Source: Chara braunii
Lineage: Eukaryota > Streptophyta > Charophyceae > Charales > Characeae
Length of the DNA stretch: 62,595 bases
Assembly (NCBI GenBank): GCA_003427395.1
Contig: BFEA01000513.1
Span: forward strand, 761,936 to 824,530
Reading direction: 5' to 3'
Shown: positions 20,560 to 32,458 of the stretch, one piece after another
Position numbering within the stretch: position 1 is the first letter of the stretch
How the letters are laid out: every line of letters begins with the position of its first letter
Position numbers and translations under genes: made by a program
Notes under the pieces: generated by a model
Databases searched by the model: none
Told to the model about the DNA's origin: nothing
What the model saw: the letters and a program-made list of their open reading frames with translations, nothing else

Positions 20560-21699
20560 TAGAGGAATTAAAACCTGAGTGGACAGGGAAGGACCCCAGA
20601 GACTCCTGGGCGATGATTACTAGAGGTCCTAAAGGTGAACATTTCGTGGTAGAGGTTGATGTAGGTGGCCACAAAATGGATGTTAGGTCTCTAAGAGGAG
20701 CCTGATCCGCACAGAGACTCCTGGGCGATGAAAATAGTGTTAGGTCTCCTAAAACAGCACCAATATATGATAAACTTGGACAAATGTGGTCACATCAAGA
20801 TCTTATATTTGGGTCATGTGATCTCTGCGGACGACTTGAGGCCAGACGATGCCAAGTGGCCAGCATACGTGACTGGCCCAGACCTGAAACTGTAACTGAG
20901 GTCCAATCATTTTTGGGGATGACAGGCTACTATCGTCCGTTTGTAAAGAACTATAGTACTATAGTATCCCCATTAACAGACCTAACCCGCCTTGACACCC
21001 TTTGGGAGTGGACCGAAGAGTGTGAGGCAGCCTCCAAGAGATTGAAGTATGCCTTGACACACTATGAAGTCCTCAAACTTCCGGATCATGAACAAGCCTT
21101 TGTTGTCACCACTGACGCCAGCCAATATGGCATAGCTGCCGTCCTTGCGCAGGAGGGGAAAAAGTTGAGGCCAATCGAGTACATGAGCAAAAAGATGCCA
21201 TCTCAAAAGGCCAATCGAGTACATGAGCAAAAAGATGCCATCTCAAAAGTTAGCTAAGTCCACATATGAGCGAGAGTTATATGCCCTATATAGAGCGCTG
21301 GTCCATTGGAGGCACTACCTCCTAGGCAGATTTTTCTATGTAAGATCTTACCATGAGACATTGCGCTGGATCAAGACACAGCCCGTGCTCTTGCATGCAC
21401 TGAACAGGTGGACTGAAGTCATTGATATGTATGACTTCAAGCTCGACTCTCTGAAGGGAGAGTACAATAAAGTGGCTGATGCATTACCACGAACGGCAGA
21501 TTATTTGGGACCGGTAGTGACTGAGTTTGGAATATCTGACGATGTAACTCGATCTATGGTGGAAGTCTATCGAGAGGACGCAGTTTTTTCTGAGATCATT
21601 CACAAACTGGAAGTTAAAGATAAAGCCATTTTCGATGAGTTTGTGCTGGTAGATGGCTTACTGTTCCTTGAGAAGGCTCGGGATAAAAACATGAAGTAA
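20560..21699 (+). pseudogene. Element 2 protease stub, RT connection and RNase H
   Basis: 20625-20700 still shows the start of protease (VEVDVGGHKMDVRS). Sequence then jumps at about 20750 to the RT thumb/connection (HIKILYLGHVISADDLRP in mixed frames, FLGMTGYYRPFVKNY, LTRLDTLWEWTEECE). RNase H follows with the intact first Asp (VVTTDASQYGIAAVLAQ), interrupted by the 40-bp duplication, then a 158-codon frame (21223-21699) with TYERELYALYRALVHW, ETLRWIKTQPVL and EYNKVADALPRTADY. The RT palm with YxDD is absent. Confidence 0.87.
21169..21248 (+). repeat. 40-bp perfect tandem duplication in RNase H
   Basis: GGCCAATCGAGTACATGAGC begins at 21169 and again at 21209, with the unit ending ATGCCATCTCAAAA. 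Forty is not a multiple of three, so the duplication shifts the reading frame. Confidence 0.95.
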
Positions 21700-21866
21700 C
21701 ACGAAATTTTATTTTTCTTTTTTTGAGAGTGTTTGTTTTAATAATCATCAAATATGTATTTGTTTTGTTTGTTTTGGTCTCATCTTATATCCACTAANGA
21801 ATCAAATCAATGTGGAAAAGAAGTCGCCCATCTGCCTTCTGTTCTGTGTGAATGACATTCACGCTA
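21695..21866. other. AT-rich insertion between RNase H and integrase
   Basis: About 170 bp of T-rich sequence with one N (21798) that has no counterpart in element 1. Ends are approximate and no inverted repeats are visible. Confidence 0.5.
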
Positions 21867-23200
21867 ACTGTGTACCAGATAGAGAGTCTTTACGTAGTTT
21901 ATTCTTAGGAGAGTGTCACGACGCAGCCAATCATTTTGGGTACAAGAAGACCTCAGCTAACTTGGTACAGAAATTTTGGTGGCCCACAATGATGAATGAT
22001 GTGAAAAAGTACGCAGAAACTTGCTAGGTTTGTCTACGTGACAAGCCAAGGACACAGGCACCGCTTGGGCTGATCAACCCCTTGCCTATCCCTGTTGGAC
22101 CCGGTCAAAGTATCCATGGAATACTCTTGTGACCATCAAGAGTGGGAAAAGACACATCTTCGTCATTGTCGACAGATTCACCAAGTATGCCAGAAATTAA
22201 TCGTCATGGCTGAGACTGCTTGAACTGACCACGTCATCAAACTATTTATGGACAACTGGGTACGCGACTTCGGTCTCCCTAAGTCTATTGTAAGCGATTG
22301 GAATGTGAGATTCACCAGTGAACTGTGGCAAACCACAGCCCAACAGATGGGCACCCGGCTGCAAATGACATCAGGGAACCACCCTGAGTCAAATGTCCAG
22401 GCTGAACAAATGAACCAAGTAGTGCAGCACCTGCTTCGGCATTACATTAAGCCAAGTCAGGATGACTGGGACGAGAAGTTGCCCCTCGCCGCCAGCCTAT
22501 ACAATAACACTCTGCACAGCACTACTGGCATGACTCCCAACCAACTGCATCTTGGTTGGAAGCCCCTGTTACCTGAAAATCAGCCAACTGCAGCACCCGG
22601 CAGCATTGAGTTCGCTGTCAAGTACGAACAGATGCTACAACAGGCTGTAGAGCACATTAAGAAAGCTCAAGATGCCATGGTTGCATCTGAGAACAAACAC
22701 AGACAACCATCTGAATTTCAGGCAGGTGAACGAGCGTGGGTTAAATCATCTGAATTGGGTCAGGAGTTGAGGAATCTCACGAAAACTAATGCGCGGTATT
22801 TCGGTCCATGGGAGGTCCTAGATATAGTTGGGGATCAGATAGTTGGACCCTCCTATGTGATTCGCATCCCTGCTCACCTGCGCACACACCAGTCTTTCAC
22901 GCCTCAAAGCTAGCACCTTTTGCAGAAACTGCACAGTTCCCTTCCACATGATGAATGTTGCCCCCAACCATGGATGGCGAAGTCGACATTGATGACACTG
23001 TCGAGCACAAAATGATGCCTGTGCCTAAACCTCCCGGCAGGGGCCGACCTCCAAAGCCAAGGATGCAGTATCGTGTCAGATTCAGACACGATACTGATCC
23101 AAGCGAAGATCGGTAGTTTACCAGAGAGGAATTGCAGCAGACAGCTCCCCAAGTGATTGCAGGATATGAATGAAGACTTAAGGGGGAATTGCCTGCAAAT
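21866..23200 (+). pseudogene. Element 2 integrase with chromodomain-like tail
   Basis: Zinc-binding part: SLFLGECHDAANHFGYKKTS, FWWPTMMNDVKKYAETC, with the last Cys followed by a stop. The core N-part is frameshifted. A long frame (22248-22913, 221 aa) has SIVSDWNVRFTSELW (second Asp kept), the block with NVQAEQMNQVVQHLLRH (catalytic Glu), AASLYNNTLHSTTGMTPNQL, FGPWEVLDIVGDQIVGPSYV and a HQSFTPQS end that slips frame. Beyond, in another frame, lies the chromodomain-like tail to about 23200 with QYRVRFRH. It keeps the segment that element 1 has lost, but is broken by frameshifts and stops. Confidence 0.87.
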
Positions 23201-23238
23201 TAAAGGACTTCTCAAGGGACTCTCGAAGTAAAGGAGGG

Positions 23239-24252
23239 AATGTGCGGATCAGGCTCCTCGGCAGGCCTCAGGGGCCCCTTTTGCAATGTCTGCCCGCCCT
23301 AAGTGAAGGCGGGCCTGATAAAATTAAGAGAGGCCCATTGTTGTCAATTTCGCATTTGGGGTTCAGGCAGTTGTGTCACATCAGTTGGTTGAAGGAACCC
23401 AGGCCGCAGCCAGCAACACTGTTTCGGCCTTCTAGGCCTTTCTTGGAAGCAGGCCCTGGGCCACACACACAAAAGGAGGCACGACAGGCAGTTTGGGGCT
23501 GCAACCGAACGGGGGCCAGGGCAGCAGGGCCTACCGGAAGCTTCTGGGCACAGGCCCAGCCCAGCCAGGCAGCCGATCAGGCCAGCCCCTTTCCATATAG
23601 GAAGGAGCTCGCTGCCTTGCCGATAATTCGGGCACTCGCCAGTTGTGCAGCAGCACTGCTTGAGCCTGCGCTCGCGTGCTGTGCGCTGTGCTGGGCAAGG
23701 TGTTTGCGCATCTGCAGTCGTGTAAGCAGGGCACTGCTGTGGGCAGCGCCATAGCCCAGCTTCCATAGCTGGCTGGGCTTGGTTGTGAAGCAAGAGGTAG
23801 TGGTCTTTGTGTATGAGGGAGAAGATTTGGGTGAAAGACAAGGAAGAGAGGGGGAGAGAGGGAGAGAGAGGGAGAGAGAGGGAGAGAGAGATGAGGGTGA
23901 TGACGTGAGGGCACCTAGCAGGTCTTGGCGATAGTCTGCAAGAGGCAACATCTTCATGTACTTCGGGGCTGCTGCTGACGTCAACAGTTGCATTGTCAAT
24001 TCGTAGGCTGTAAGTAGCTGTGTGTTAGTAGTCTGGGCGCTTAGCGCCAAGTAGGGGAAGGGCCTTGTATACTTCTGTTCGTGATGACGAGAGTATGCTC
24101 TCATTGACACTTGGATTCAGTGCTCTGGTTCTCAATTGGTGTATTATTGGTGCAATTCTGCTTTATGGACAGTGTGATACTTTCTGGCTTTCAATGTGAT
24201 TTTGTAATCTGGAAATCTGTCATTTCGCAATTGCTCAATTTTCCTTGCACCT
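23239..24252 (+). repeat. 3' LTR of element 2
   Basis: Begins TGTGCGGATC right after the purine tract AAAGGAGGGAA (about 23229) and ends TTTTCCTTGCA. About 1.01 kb. Contains the CCATATAGGAAGG box, a GGAGAGAGA run at about 23848-23891, a GATGACGTGAGGGCACC block and GTAGTCTGGGCGCT. Alignable with the LTRs at 1475-2765 and 2778-4194 but without their internal duplications. Confidence 0.85.
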
Positions 24253-25948
24253 GCCTTGAGGAGCACAAAAGGGAAGAGCTTGGGCAAGGAAGTGGAAGCA
24301 TGTGGCAGTACTCGATCAGAGTATGCAGCCAACAAGCGTCCTCCAAGAGGTAGGCAGCTCGTAGCTGCCTGAACTGTGCCCGCCATTGCCAGAGGCATCA
24401 CGGCGCAGTGGAACTGGGTGATGGGAAGCGCAGTGGGGACAAACGAATACTTCCGCGGCTCTGGTCAAGGAGCACCTCATGTGACCAAACCTTTCAGCGG
24501 CATCTAGCAAGAGGAGAGCTGAAGAGGATAGTGAGAGAGTAGGCTAGAGTGTTTAGGGTGAGTAGGAGAGTAGCATAGGCAAACAAATCATACTACATCA
24601 AAGTATATTGATTGTTGGATGTGCAAAAAGGGTTGTCATTGTCACGAGATCTGGTGCGCTTTCGGCCTTGTCATTATGCTTTCAACTCGGCATAATAGTC
24701 ATGATTGGTCTTCTTTGAGATTTTGCATCTCGAAATTTGTGTCTTCATTGGATGCATTATGATATCAGATGGGTTCTCTTTCACTAGCCATTTGGCGGTG
24801 AGATAGGTCTCATGGTGCCAGTGAGTGTAAGTAGGCAGTGTTGCTGACGATTTCGCCGTCTGGGCTACTCATGTGCTAGATAGAGGCCCAGTACCCCCTC
24901 CCAGCTAGAATACGCTGGGGCCCCTCGAGGCCAGCCGAGCCAGTGCACTGCCCAATTCAACCGGGAGGCGGGTGGGGCCAGCCGAGCCAGTGCACTGCCC
25001 AGTTCAACTGGGGGGCTCCCGGGCAAGCGCCACCGGTTGAATCAGGACCAGCACTGTTTAAGATGCAATTTCACACCAGCACGACCTCCACAACGTGACG
25101 CAAAAATTAGCATAGGAAAAAGAGGCTCGGACACTGGTGGTTTCAGCTGCCAGGCTGCCAGTGAAGAGGAGAGGCTTGCAGGGGAGAGTGGAAACATGCC
25201 TCGCACATAGCTGGGACTCTTACCTGAGCGCCATTGCTGGGCCTTCGACCTGCACCCTGTACCACATCAGTGGCTGAAGGCATCACCTTTCACCAGACAG
25301 TATATACTATATATCAAAGAGAGAGAAAAAGAAAAGTTATTCTTCTTCTTCCATCTCCATTTTAAATTCTTCTCAGTTTCATCAAGAGAAGGATATTGGA
25401 GCCAGACCTCATACTTTAGGAGCTTTGCTCACGAGACAGAGATCTAAGGCATTGTTTTTCGAGGCAATCAAGGGGAGGAGATTGGCCGTAGGAGGGATAA
25501 TTATTTTGTATGGTGATGTGGTGAGATTATTTCTAATCATGATTCACCTCCCTGTCATGCTGTGCATTGATTCTCTGCCCACATTGTCCCTGATGTGCAT
25601 GTATCTGACTAGCTGAGTGTGATTAACTCCTTCGCTGTTTGTCATTCTCATGCACCACTTGCTGTTTGACACACCGAGTCACGTAATTGGACAAGTTACA
25701 GGGGTTCTGCAACGCTGCAGTGCAGGGCTAATTGGCTCTGGAAATGTGGGATAGCCATTTCAGCTGTGCTCTTTGAAAAAAGGGCAATGAGTCCATGCTC
25801 AGGCACTGGACTTCTCTAACCTTCATATCAGGCCATTTGCAGCTGGCCCATCGAATATCTTTCACTGATAAAAGAGATTGACAATCTAAGGGTTGAGGTA
25901 ACACTGGAAAGGAGGCCTGCACATTAACTGCCTATCTGCCTATTCAGG
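24253..25948. other. Intergenic region, no gene seen
   Basis: A short tandem repeat (GGCCAGCCGAGCCAGTGCAC at about 24922 and 24977) and a GAGA-rich run near 25318. No coding frame longer than 85 codons and no domain recognised. Confidence 0.5.
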
Positions 25949-26208
25949 NNNNNNNNNNNNNNNNNNNNNNNNNNNNNNNNNNNNNNNNNNNNNNNNNNNN
26001 NNNNNNNNNNNNNNNNNNNNNNNNNNNNNNNNNNNNNNNNNNNNNNNNNNNNNNNNNNNNNNNNNNNNNNNNNNNNNNNNNNNNNNNNNNNNNNNNNNNN
26101 NNNNNNNNNNNNNNNNNNNNNNNNNNNNNNNNNNNNNNNNNNNNNNNNNNNNNNNNNNNNNNNNNNNNNNNNNNNNNNNNNNNNNNNNNNNNNNNNNNNN
26201 NNNNNNNN
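25949..26208. other. Assembly gap (260 N)
   Basis: Run of N. The roughly 50 bp ending at 25948 (GGTAACACTGGAAAGGAGGC onward) is repeated with two differences directly after the gap (26209-26260), so the gap size and even its existence are doubtful. Confidence 0.95.
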
Positions 26209-27990
26209 GGTAACACTGGAAAGGAGGCCTGCGCATTAACTGCCTATCTGCCTATCCAGGAAGAGCTTGACAGAGCGACCACCCTATCCAATGGCCATGG
26301 CAGCCCTATTGGATTCAGAATGGCAATCTGTGAATGATCGAGTAGGAATGGGTACCGGACCGGTTGGCCATTTACTTTGTCCCATGCCATTTGCTTTGGC
26401 AATCTGTACGAATGTACGTGAAAAGGATCTGTTCCTTAGGTGGTGCACTCTTCTGCATCCACAAAAAACGCAAAAAACAAAAGAAGAAAGAAACTGCTGA
26501 TGGTACAGCGCACGGCAAGTGCCGTGTTGCACCGCATGTGGCGCACCGCACAGTGCAGTTGCGGGTATGGCATGGACTCATGGTGGTGGAACCCAGATGT
26601 ACCGCAGCCATTTTAGGATTAGTTTATTTTTTTACAGGGCTGTGCAGGTCACCGGCCGGTTGGACCCCCAACCCGAATTCCGGTTGCGCCCAAAAGTGGG
26701 CTACAAAAAAAAAGGGGTTTTGAAAACATGATAGGACTGCGCTGACCGAGATCCCCCCGAATCCGCAAAGAAAACTTTGAACAGAGAAGTTTCGTTTGGG
26801 GTGATGGGGGTCAGGAATGGGGGGCTTATGGTGAGGGTATTAGTGGTGGGGTTTCAGCAAGCACGGGCTTCAGCAGACATTGACAACACCGTACCTGGCT
26901 TTCTGCAAACGTTAATCTTCCACCCAAAAACTCCGAAAAGGGGGCTGGGGGTGCTAGTGGCAGGGTAGGGACGGTACTTCCCACCCAAAAACTTTGAAAA
27001 GGGGGGTGGGGGTGCATGTCACTGCTGTCTGGTCCAAGTTGCCCTCGATACTGGTAGGGTGATGGTGCTGAGGGCTGGTCACACTGAGGTAGGATACTAG
27101 GGATTTGGGGTGTGATGGGAGCATTAACGTGGGGAAGGGTAGGGAAGGTGGCCTATCCTGTCAGGACAACCACTGGCTGCCGCTGCCAGCGATCACCGTG
27201 GATCTAGTCATTCACCTCTGCAACACCCTGGGCCTTAAAAAAAGAAAAAAAAGAAGAAGAAAAAAAGAAAAAAAAAATCGGTCAACCAGGGGGGAACTGG
27301 CCAGCAGGACCAGTCCAGTTCCGGTTGGGGGAGGGCCCCCAGGTCCTACCGACCCGGTAGGACCTGGGGGCCTACCGGGTTTACAGCACTGTTTTTTTAC
27401 GTATTTCCCTACTAGCATTGGACCTGGAATTCGCACCATAGTTTTCCGCGTCATCTACTTCTTGTTTTTAGCCTTTTCTTTTCCTATTCTCTATCTCTAC
27501 TCCACTTATGTGCTCCTTCTCTGATTGCAGCAACAGATGATAACTTCATCATGCTTATCCTCACATTCAAAATAATCCATCAAGAGTCAGACCGCACACC
27601 GTGTTTCAAATAGGCTTGGATCTGCAGTGTCATCCACGCGTTGATGGGAACTCCAAAGGAGATGATGCGTGATCATCATTATGTTGCACACCTTCCAGGC
27701 TATGTATGAGGCCTACTACAAAGCTTGCAATTATTAGATGAACGCATGCCTCTTGGTGTGCATGCCTGATAAACTTGTGCTTCACTAACAGCAATGAAAA
27801 GGCATAGCAGATAAATTTGTGAGACATTATTGTGACCTCCATAAGAAACCCAGTGAAAGCTTGTGAATGATAACTGTTGCTGAGCATCGGAAAGAGGTGC
27901 TGATCAAACAACGATGCTGAACTGAAGACGAGCGATCCGCCTGAACTTAGAATGAAGGAGCATTGAAATGCTCCAAACAACGAGCAGGAA
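26209..27990. other. Intergenic region, low-complexity patches
   Basis: Includes an A/G-rich run (about 27237-27281), a GGTCCTACCGACCCGGTAGG palindrome at 27342-27361, and a repeat of CCCACCCAAAAACT-CGAAAAGGGGG-TGGGGGTGC (26920 and 26980). No gene supported. Confidence 0.5.
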
Positions 27991-29883
27991 TCATAGGATA
28001 CTAACCAGCTCAGTTTTGGAGTCGTGCTGCTCAACGAGCTGTATGTAGTTGCTCATAACACTACGAAAACAACGACTACATGGGAAAACATCCACGGACA
28101 GATTCACATCCACGAGCAGCAGATGATGGATGGGGCCTACCTCGTAAGTTGAATGGAATATTGGCTTCTTCGACTGCTGTCTTTGCTGCTGCTCTGGGCT
28201 GTTCAGGTCCTCATCTGTCGTCATGTCTTTCATCTTTTCGGAGGAGCTGGAAGGAGCATCCTGCAAGTTAGCTCTCCCTGAGACCATGGGTGCATCAGAC
28301 TTTCTCCGCAGCATTACTTGCGATGGAATATCAATTATTTCCCCACCGAATCTTGTGAAGGCGCTCTGGTGGCTCCTCTTCAGTGTAACAACATGATACA
28401 ACTCACCATGTCGGACAAGACCCATCTCTGTGGCAAAACCCTCGCCACAAACTGGACAAGTAAAGTCCTTCCCTCGTGGTGTGGCACCTGAACCCCTCTG
28501 GCTGCTATGTGGAGATGAGTGGAAGGCTGCCGGCAAGTGTATGCCGACATGAACCCCTAGTGCTGCTGGCCTAGAAAACCCTGCAAAGCACACAGGGCAA
28601 ACAAATTCCCTGGGAGAGAACCGCTCATTTTCCTCTGATGCACCCACGACCATGCCTGTGGAGCCCAGGTCCACCCCTTCTTGTGTTGAGGTGACCACTC
28701 TGCCCTGGCAGTGTCTCACAACGCCAGCACCAATTCTGCTTTTCTCGTCTCTCCAAACTCCATTTCCATCAGCTTCCTTCCGCCCTCTTGACCGCTTACG
28801 TCCAGTAGGGGCTTGCTTTACCATAGGTCTGGCACTTTGCTGCTTGCCATGTGCCACATCCTCGTTCCACGCTCGTTTCTTCCCCACCTGACAATTCCAA
28901 AAATCTCTCCCATTTACCAATCTCACTTCACTTGTATGGTCATCCTCAGCTCCGTCTTCCATCCTCTTCTTAACCAATGCCGTATCTTGGTCCTTGAGGG
29001 TATCTACATACACCACATCTGCCAGCCGCTGGTCTGTTCTCATAACAGCACAGCCAGGGTCCCCCTGTCGCAACTGTTCTGCTTCTTCTGGCCCAAAGCA
29101 CAACTGTCCTTCAGCCTCATGCTGCCCATCTTCTTCAGTTTCTCTCCTATTATTACCAATACTCTTGTGACACTCCTCATTCACCCTGCATTGACCCAAC
29201 TTGTTCGCTGAATTACTCAGCCTATAGCAAGCTAACCCTTCCGAATTTTTGCCATCTTTTCTCACACATTGCTCATCTTCATGCAATTGCCCCTCCCCTA
29301 ACCTCCCTTTTATGCTCCTACTTTCCCTCTTAACTACCGGCTCAGCCTCCTCCTCTCCACAATGATGGTATGTCCTGATGTGCCTATCCAGATCGAGTGC
29401 TGAAGCAAACCCTTTACTGCACAAACAGCAAGTGAACAGAAAACACTTTCTCGTTCGAGGCTGAGGTCTCTCCCCCCCAAGGGTGTCCCTTCCATCGTCT
29501 TGTTCTTCATCAATATCTATGGGTTCTTCCAACAAGTAACGCTTCCTCTGTGCCCCTTTCTGCTTTGCAATCTCTTGGCTGTGCTTATGGCGATGACCTG
29601 ACCATCCTCTGAGATGTGTGAACTGCTTCCGACAGATATCACAGATGAAGAGGCCAACACCTTTCATCTTCTTCCCCTTCTTGAAGTTTTGTATGGCTAC
29701 CCGCTTGCCATTCCCGTTCTCTTCTTTGAGCACGAGTGCAGCACTTTGTTTCGCAGATAGGCGACCTGCTTCATCCTCTTTTACTGGCACTGGCCTCTTG
29801 CTTCCCATTTCCTGTAAGCTCCGCAATGCTGACTTCCTTGAATGGAAGTACCTTCCCTCTGGCCTGTTAAACAGAACAATCAT
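27991..29883 (-). CDS. C2H2 zinc-finger protein (four fingers), large exon
   Basis: Open frame of 630 codons, the only long non-transposon frame in the window. Four C2H2 fingers: [21 protein letters not shown] (C81, C84, H97, H101), [22 protein letters not shown] (C152, C155, H168, H173), [21 protein letters not shown] (about 431) and [22 protein letters not shown] (about 475). Fingers sit in two pairs joined by a long charged, low-complexity linker with a basic GRKRSRGRK patch, so a nuclear DNA- or RNA-binding regulator is likely. Start: the first ATG lies in what looks like an intron end (pyrimidine-rich, TTTAACAG, exon from 29863), so an upstream exon is probably missing from this model. 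A possible donor GAG|GTAGGC at about 28140 may shorten the 3' end. Target unknown. Confidence 0.75.
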   Translation of the reverse strand: MIVLFNRPEGRYFHSRKSALRSLQEMGSKRPVPVKEDEAGRLSAKQSAALVLKEENGNGKRVAIQNFKKGKKMKGVGLFICDICRKQFTHLRGWSGHRHKHSQEIAKQKGAQRKRYLLEEPIDIDEEQDDGRDTLGGERPQPRTRKCFLFTCCLCSKGFASALDLDRHIRTYHHCGEEEAEPVVKRESRSIKGRLGEGQLHEDEQCVRKDGKNSEGLACYRLSNSANKLGQCRVNEECHKSIGNNRRETEEDGQHEAEGQLCFGPEEAEQLRQGDPGCAVMRTDQRLADVVYVDTLKDQDTALVKKRMEDGAEDDHTSEVRLVNGRDFWNCQVGKKRAWNEDVAHGKQQSARPMVKQAPTGRKRSRGRKEADGNGVWRDEKSRIGAGVVRHCQGRVVTSTQEGVDLGSTGMVVGASEENERFSPREFVCPVCFAGFSRPAALGVHVGIHLPAAFHSSPHSSQRGSGATPRGKDFTCPVCGEGFATEMGLVRHGELYHVVTLKRSHQSAFTRFGGEIIDIPSQVMLRRKSDAPMVSGRANLQDAPSSSSEKMKDMTTDEDLNSPEQQQRQQSKKPIFHSTYEVGPIHHLLLVDVNLSVDVFPCSRCFRSVMSNYIQLVEQHDSKTELVSIL

Positions 29884-29887
29884 TCAG
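29864..29887 (-). other. Putative 3' splice site of zinc-finger gene
   Basis: On the minus strand, CTGAATGATTGTTCTGTTTA followed by ACAG precedes the exon: a branch-point-like CTGAAT, a T-rich tract and AG, with AG at 29865-29864. It would place the true first in-frame residues upstream. Confidence 0.5.
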
Positions 29888-30062
29888 TCCAGCCAGGTGA
29901 AAACCAATGCACATTAAACGAAAAAATATGTGCTCATATTGCCATCATGGTCTTTCTGCCTTGGAGTACTGTTACTCCCTTTTCTGCCTCTATACTGCAC
30001 TGTCCTCTATATAATATTCGATTACAGCCTGTACAGCCAGTTTACGGTGTACAGGAACAGTC

Positions 30063-30219
30063 AGAACAGCTGCACATGTCCTTCAGGGGGACATCCATTA
30101 AAATTGGAACAATACAGAGAAGATTAGCATGGCCCCTGTGCAAGGATGCCACACATAAATCAAAAAGTGGTCCAAATTAAAAATAAAAATAAAAAATAAA
30201 AAAAGAACAGCTACACCTG
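30063..30219 (+). pseudogene. U6 snRNA retrocopy with A-rich tail and TSD
   Basis: Nearly full-length U6 (30079-30177): GGGGGACATCCATTAAAATT, CAATACAGAGAAGATTAGCA, TGGCCCCTGTGCAAGGATG and GTGGTCCAAATT, with a few substitutions (for example CACACATAAATCAAAAAG for CACGCATAAATCGAGAAA). An A-rich tail AAAATAAAAATAAAAAATAA follows. AGAACAGCTGCACATG (30063-30078) and AGAACAGCTACACCTG (30204-30219) flank it as a 16-bp target duplication with two mismatches. These are hallmarks of LINE-mediated retroposition. No TATA or plant upstream element precedes it. Confidence 0.88.
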
Positions 30220-30900
30220 CCCGTTGAGGAACACATTGGGGAGCAGCTACATGTGCACATTGAGGAACACATTGACGAGCAGCCAGAATAGCTGACCAAG
30301 CAAGATTATGCTTACATTGTCAGCGGCCTTTGTGGCTTCCAGTACTGTTGATCTCTCTGTGCCTTGCTTTAGGCTGTCCGCTAAATAGCATTCTTTTTCC
30401 TTTCTTGAAACAGGGCCGGTTCCTTTTCCACCACCAAGTCACCAAAATAGAGAAGCACCGAGCATACGTTTCCTCCCGTTACGGCCAGAGGAACCTCTAA
30501 GAGCATTGATTACTCCCCCTTAGGAAGAATTCACTGTTGGGTACCCTCCTCTACATACTACCCTTTCCCGAAAGAAACAGATTAAAAATCAAAACCAGCC
30601 AGAGCTGCTCCTCTCAGCCCACAATACAGACTGCTTGCTCGGACCTTCCTTGTAAGCATGGATCGAATCTTACCCATTTCGTCCTAATATATCGATCGAT
30701 TGCACTACCATCGGTGGATTACGGTCTGTAGATAGATGCCAAGTGGAGTGTGCATTTGTATTTGTATTGTACATATTCCTTGAACGGGGACAATGTCAGG
30801 GGTCTCTGACTCTCTGCTCGAAATGCCCAGACTGGTGTTCAGTCTCCTGTTAATGAACTATAAACCTTACCCAGTCACATACATGAATAATCCAGACTCT
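30220..30900. other. Intergenic region, short repeats of TSD sequence
   Basis: The block GAGCAGCTACATGTGCACATTGAGGAACACATTG near 30241-30280 partly repeats the flanking GAACAGCTACACC-TTGAGGAACACATTGG. No gene seen. Confidence 0.4.
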
Positions 30901-32110
30901 TCAAACGAACCCAGATCACTTCCTGATTACCGAACGGCTGACGGCAGATCCTTGCAAACCAGCATAGGTCAAGAAAGAATTTCCGTCCATGACGATGAAA
31001 CTATTAAGAGTATGATTCTAGGGGAATGCCATGACAGGTGAAGGTCACTTCGGCTGGAGAAAAACGCATGCTAGCGTTCGGCAACAGTTTGTGTGGCCTG
31101 GAATGAGAGAAGATGTAATCACATATGTGAGAACCAATTGGTATTCCTAAGACCACTTACTATTCCGGAAGGACCAGAAGAATACAGACATTGTGAATCT
31201 GATCAAAAGCAGGAATAGAGACAGTCAAGCAATTTGATTGTGGACTTGTCCTCTAAGCATGTGATGTTCATTCCACTACCGGCTGGAGAAAAAAACGATT
31301 TAGTCATTCAGAAATATCAAACGCATTGTGCTCCTGAGTATGAGTCTCCCTCAATACTCTCCACTATACGCTCTTCGTCGCTCCACTAACTCTGCAAACC
31401 AAGTCCTGAAATTCTCTTGTATACCTGTCAGACATCCCGTGGGACAAGCACTCTCCACCGTTGTATAGTTCCCAGCCTGCAAAACTCATTAATTGTAGAG
31501 TGCTCTGTCGAGCTCCAATTTGCCTCCGAATTTGTGGAGTCCGCCTCTAGTCTGGATGGATGAAATGCTGATGACAGTGTGTCTTCTATTGCTGTCGCCC
31601 TGTCTTCTTCTGCCGTCACGCGAATTGGAGAGCCCTTGGATAGTCGGAGTTGTAGAGGAAGTGGACCAATGATGCTTTTTCCACCATTTTGCATAGTCTG
31701 ACAACTATACAAACACTATACAATTTTTTGTATAGTGGAGAGTAGTGGAGCAAGAACTGCATCTGACAGAGATGTCCAGTTCACATGACAGCATTGACAA
31801 AAGCTAATGGAAGATTACAGAACACGAGTGACTATGTCGTCAGGAAGACATCTTGAGACTAATGGTCAAATGGAGCAAATGAACAGACTATGCCCCCAGC
31901 TCATACAATGCATGTGAGACCTGATCAAAGGGACGGCGAGGAGAGCCTACCAAAGAGTACAAGTGCATACAACAATTCAATTCACCCTGTAACAGGTCAA
32001 ACGCCTAATGGGCTACACAAGGGATGCCAACCTGAAAGACATGTTGATGCTTTGACTAGGGAACAAGAAACTGGATTCTGCAAAGAACCCAGTCAAAATC
32101 CATGCAGCAA
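30901..32110 (+). pseudogene. Ty3/gypsy integrase fragment, split by MITE
   Basis: Reads DDETIKSMILGECHDR, then in another frame GHFGWRKTHASVRQQFVWPG and MREDVITYVRTN (HHCC zinc-binding part, one Cys lost), IVDLSSKHVMFIPLPAGE (compare VVDRFSKMAHFIPL), a 386-bp MITE insertion, then SDRDVQFT and MSSGRHLETNGQMEQMNRLC with the catalytic Glu in NGQMEQMN, and a degraded TIQFTL-type tail. Stops and frameshifts throughout. RT and the LTRs are not found nearby. The NGQMEQMN block resembles the minus-strand fragment at 18840-19470 more than elements 1 and 2. Confidence 0.82.
31357..31742. mobile_element. TA-flanked MITE in integrase fragment
   Basis: CTCTCCACTATAC (31357-31369) and GTATAGTGGAGAG (31730-31742) are perfect 13-bp terminal inverted repeats, each bordered by TA, a Tc1/mariner-type target. 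It sits between the FIPLPAGE and SDRDVQF parts of integrase. No transposase. The inner end GGAGAGTAGTGGAGC resembles the family A MITE ends further right. Confidence 0.75.
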
Positions 32111-32458
32111 CAAAACACGTCATAAGATTCAAGATTCAAAACCCATGTCTTCTGCTCCAGAAGGGTCTCAGAAAAATCCTTTGGTCAACATGTATCGGTA
32201 CAAGGGTCAAAGACCCATGCTCCAAGGAAAAGGTAGTCGACTTTACGAAAATCAGGAGTTAGACCAAACTCGAGAAAAGCAAAAAAAGAGTCAGATATTC
32301 TCAGGTGTCAACCACGGCCACAGATCTGGTGCACATCAAAGGCTGTCTGCATTGTTCCAGAAGCTTCCAAGTGCCAATGGGTCCAGGCACAATCTAGCCG
32401 ACAGCAAATCTGGGCCATCCAGTTCAGGAAATCTTAGCCACACGGGGTAGCAAACTGA

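Larger units (their letters stand above)
19630..24252 (+). mobile_element. Element 2: deleted Ty3/gypsy chromovirus
   Basis: Plus-strand relative of element 1. It starts abruptly inside gag (QTLEDFVRTVYNRWHDP; element 1 has QTLEDFIWIVYNRWYDP), so the 5' LTR and the gag N-region are missing. A deletion joins the protease start to the RT connection domain, removing the RT palm. RNase H, most of integrase, the chromodomain-like tail, a polypurine tract and the 3' LTR follow. A 40-bp tandem duplication (21169-21248) and an AT-rich insertion with one N (about 21695-21866) add further breaks. Confidence 0.88.
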
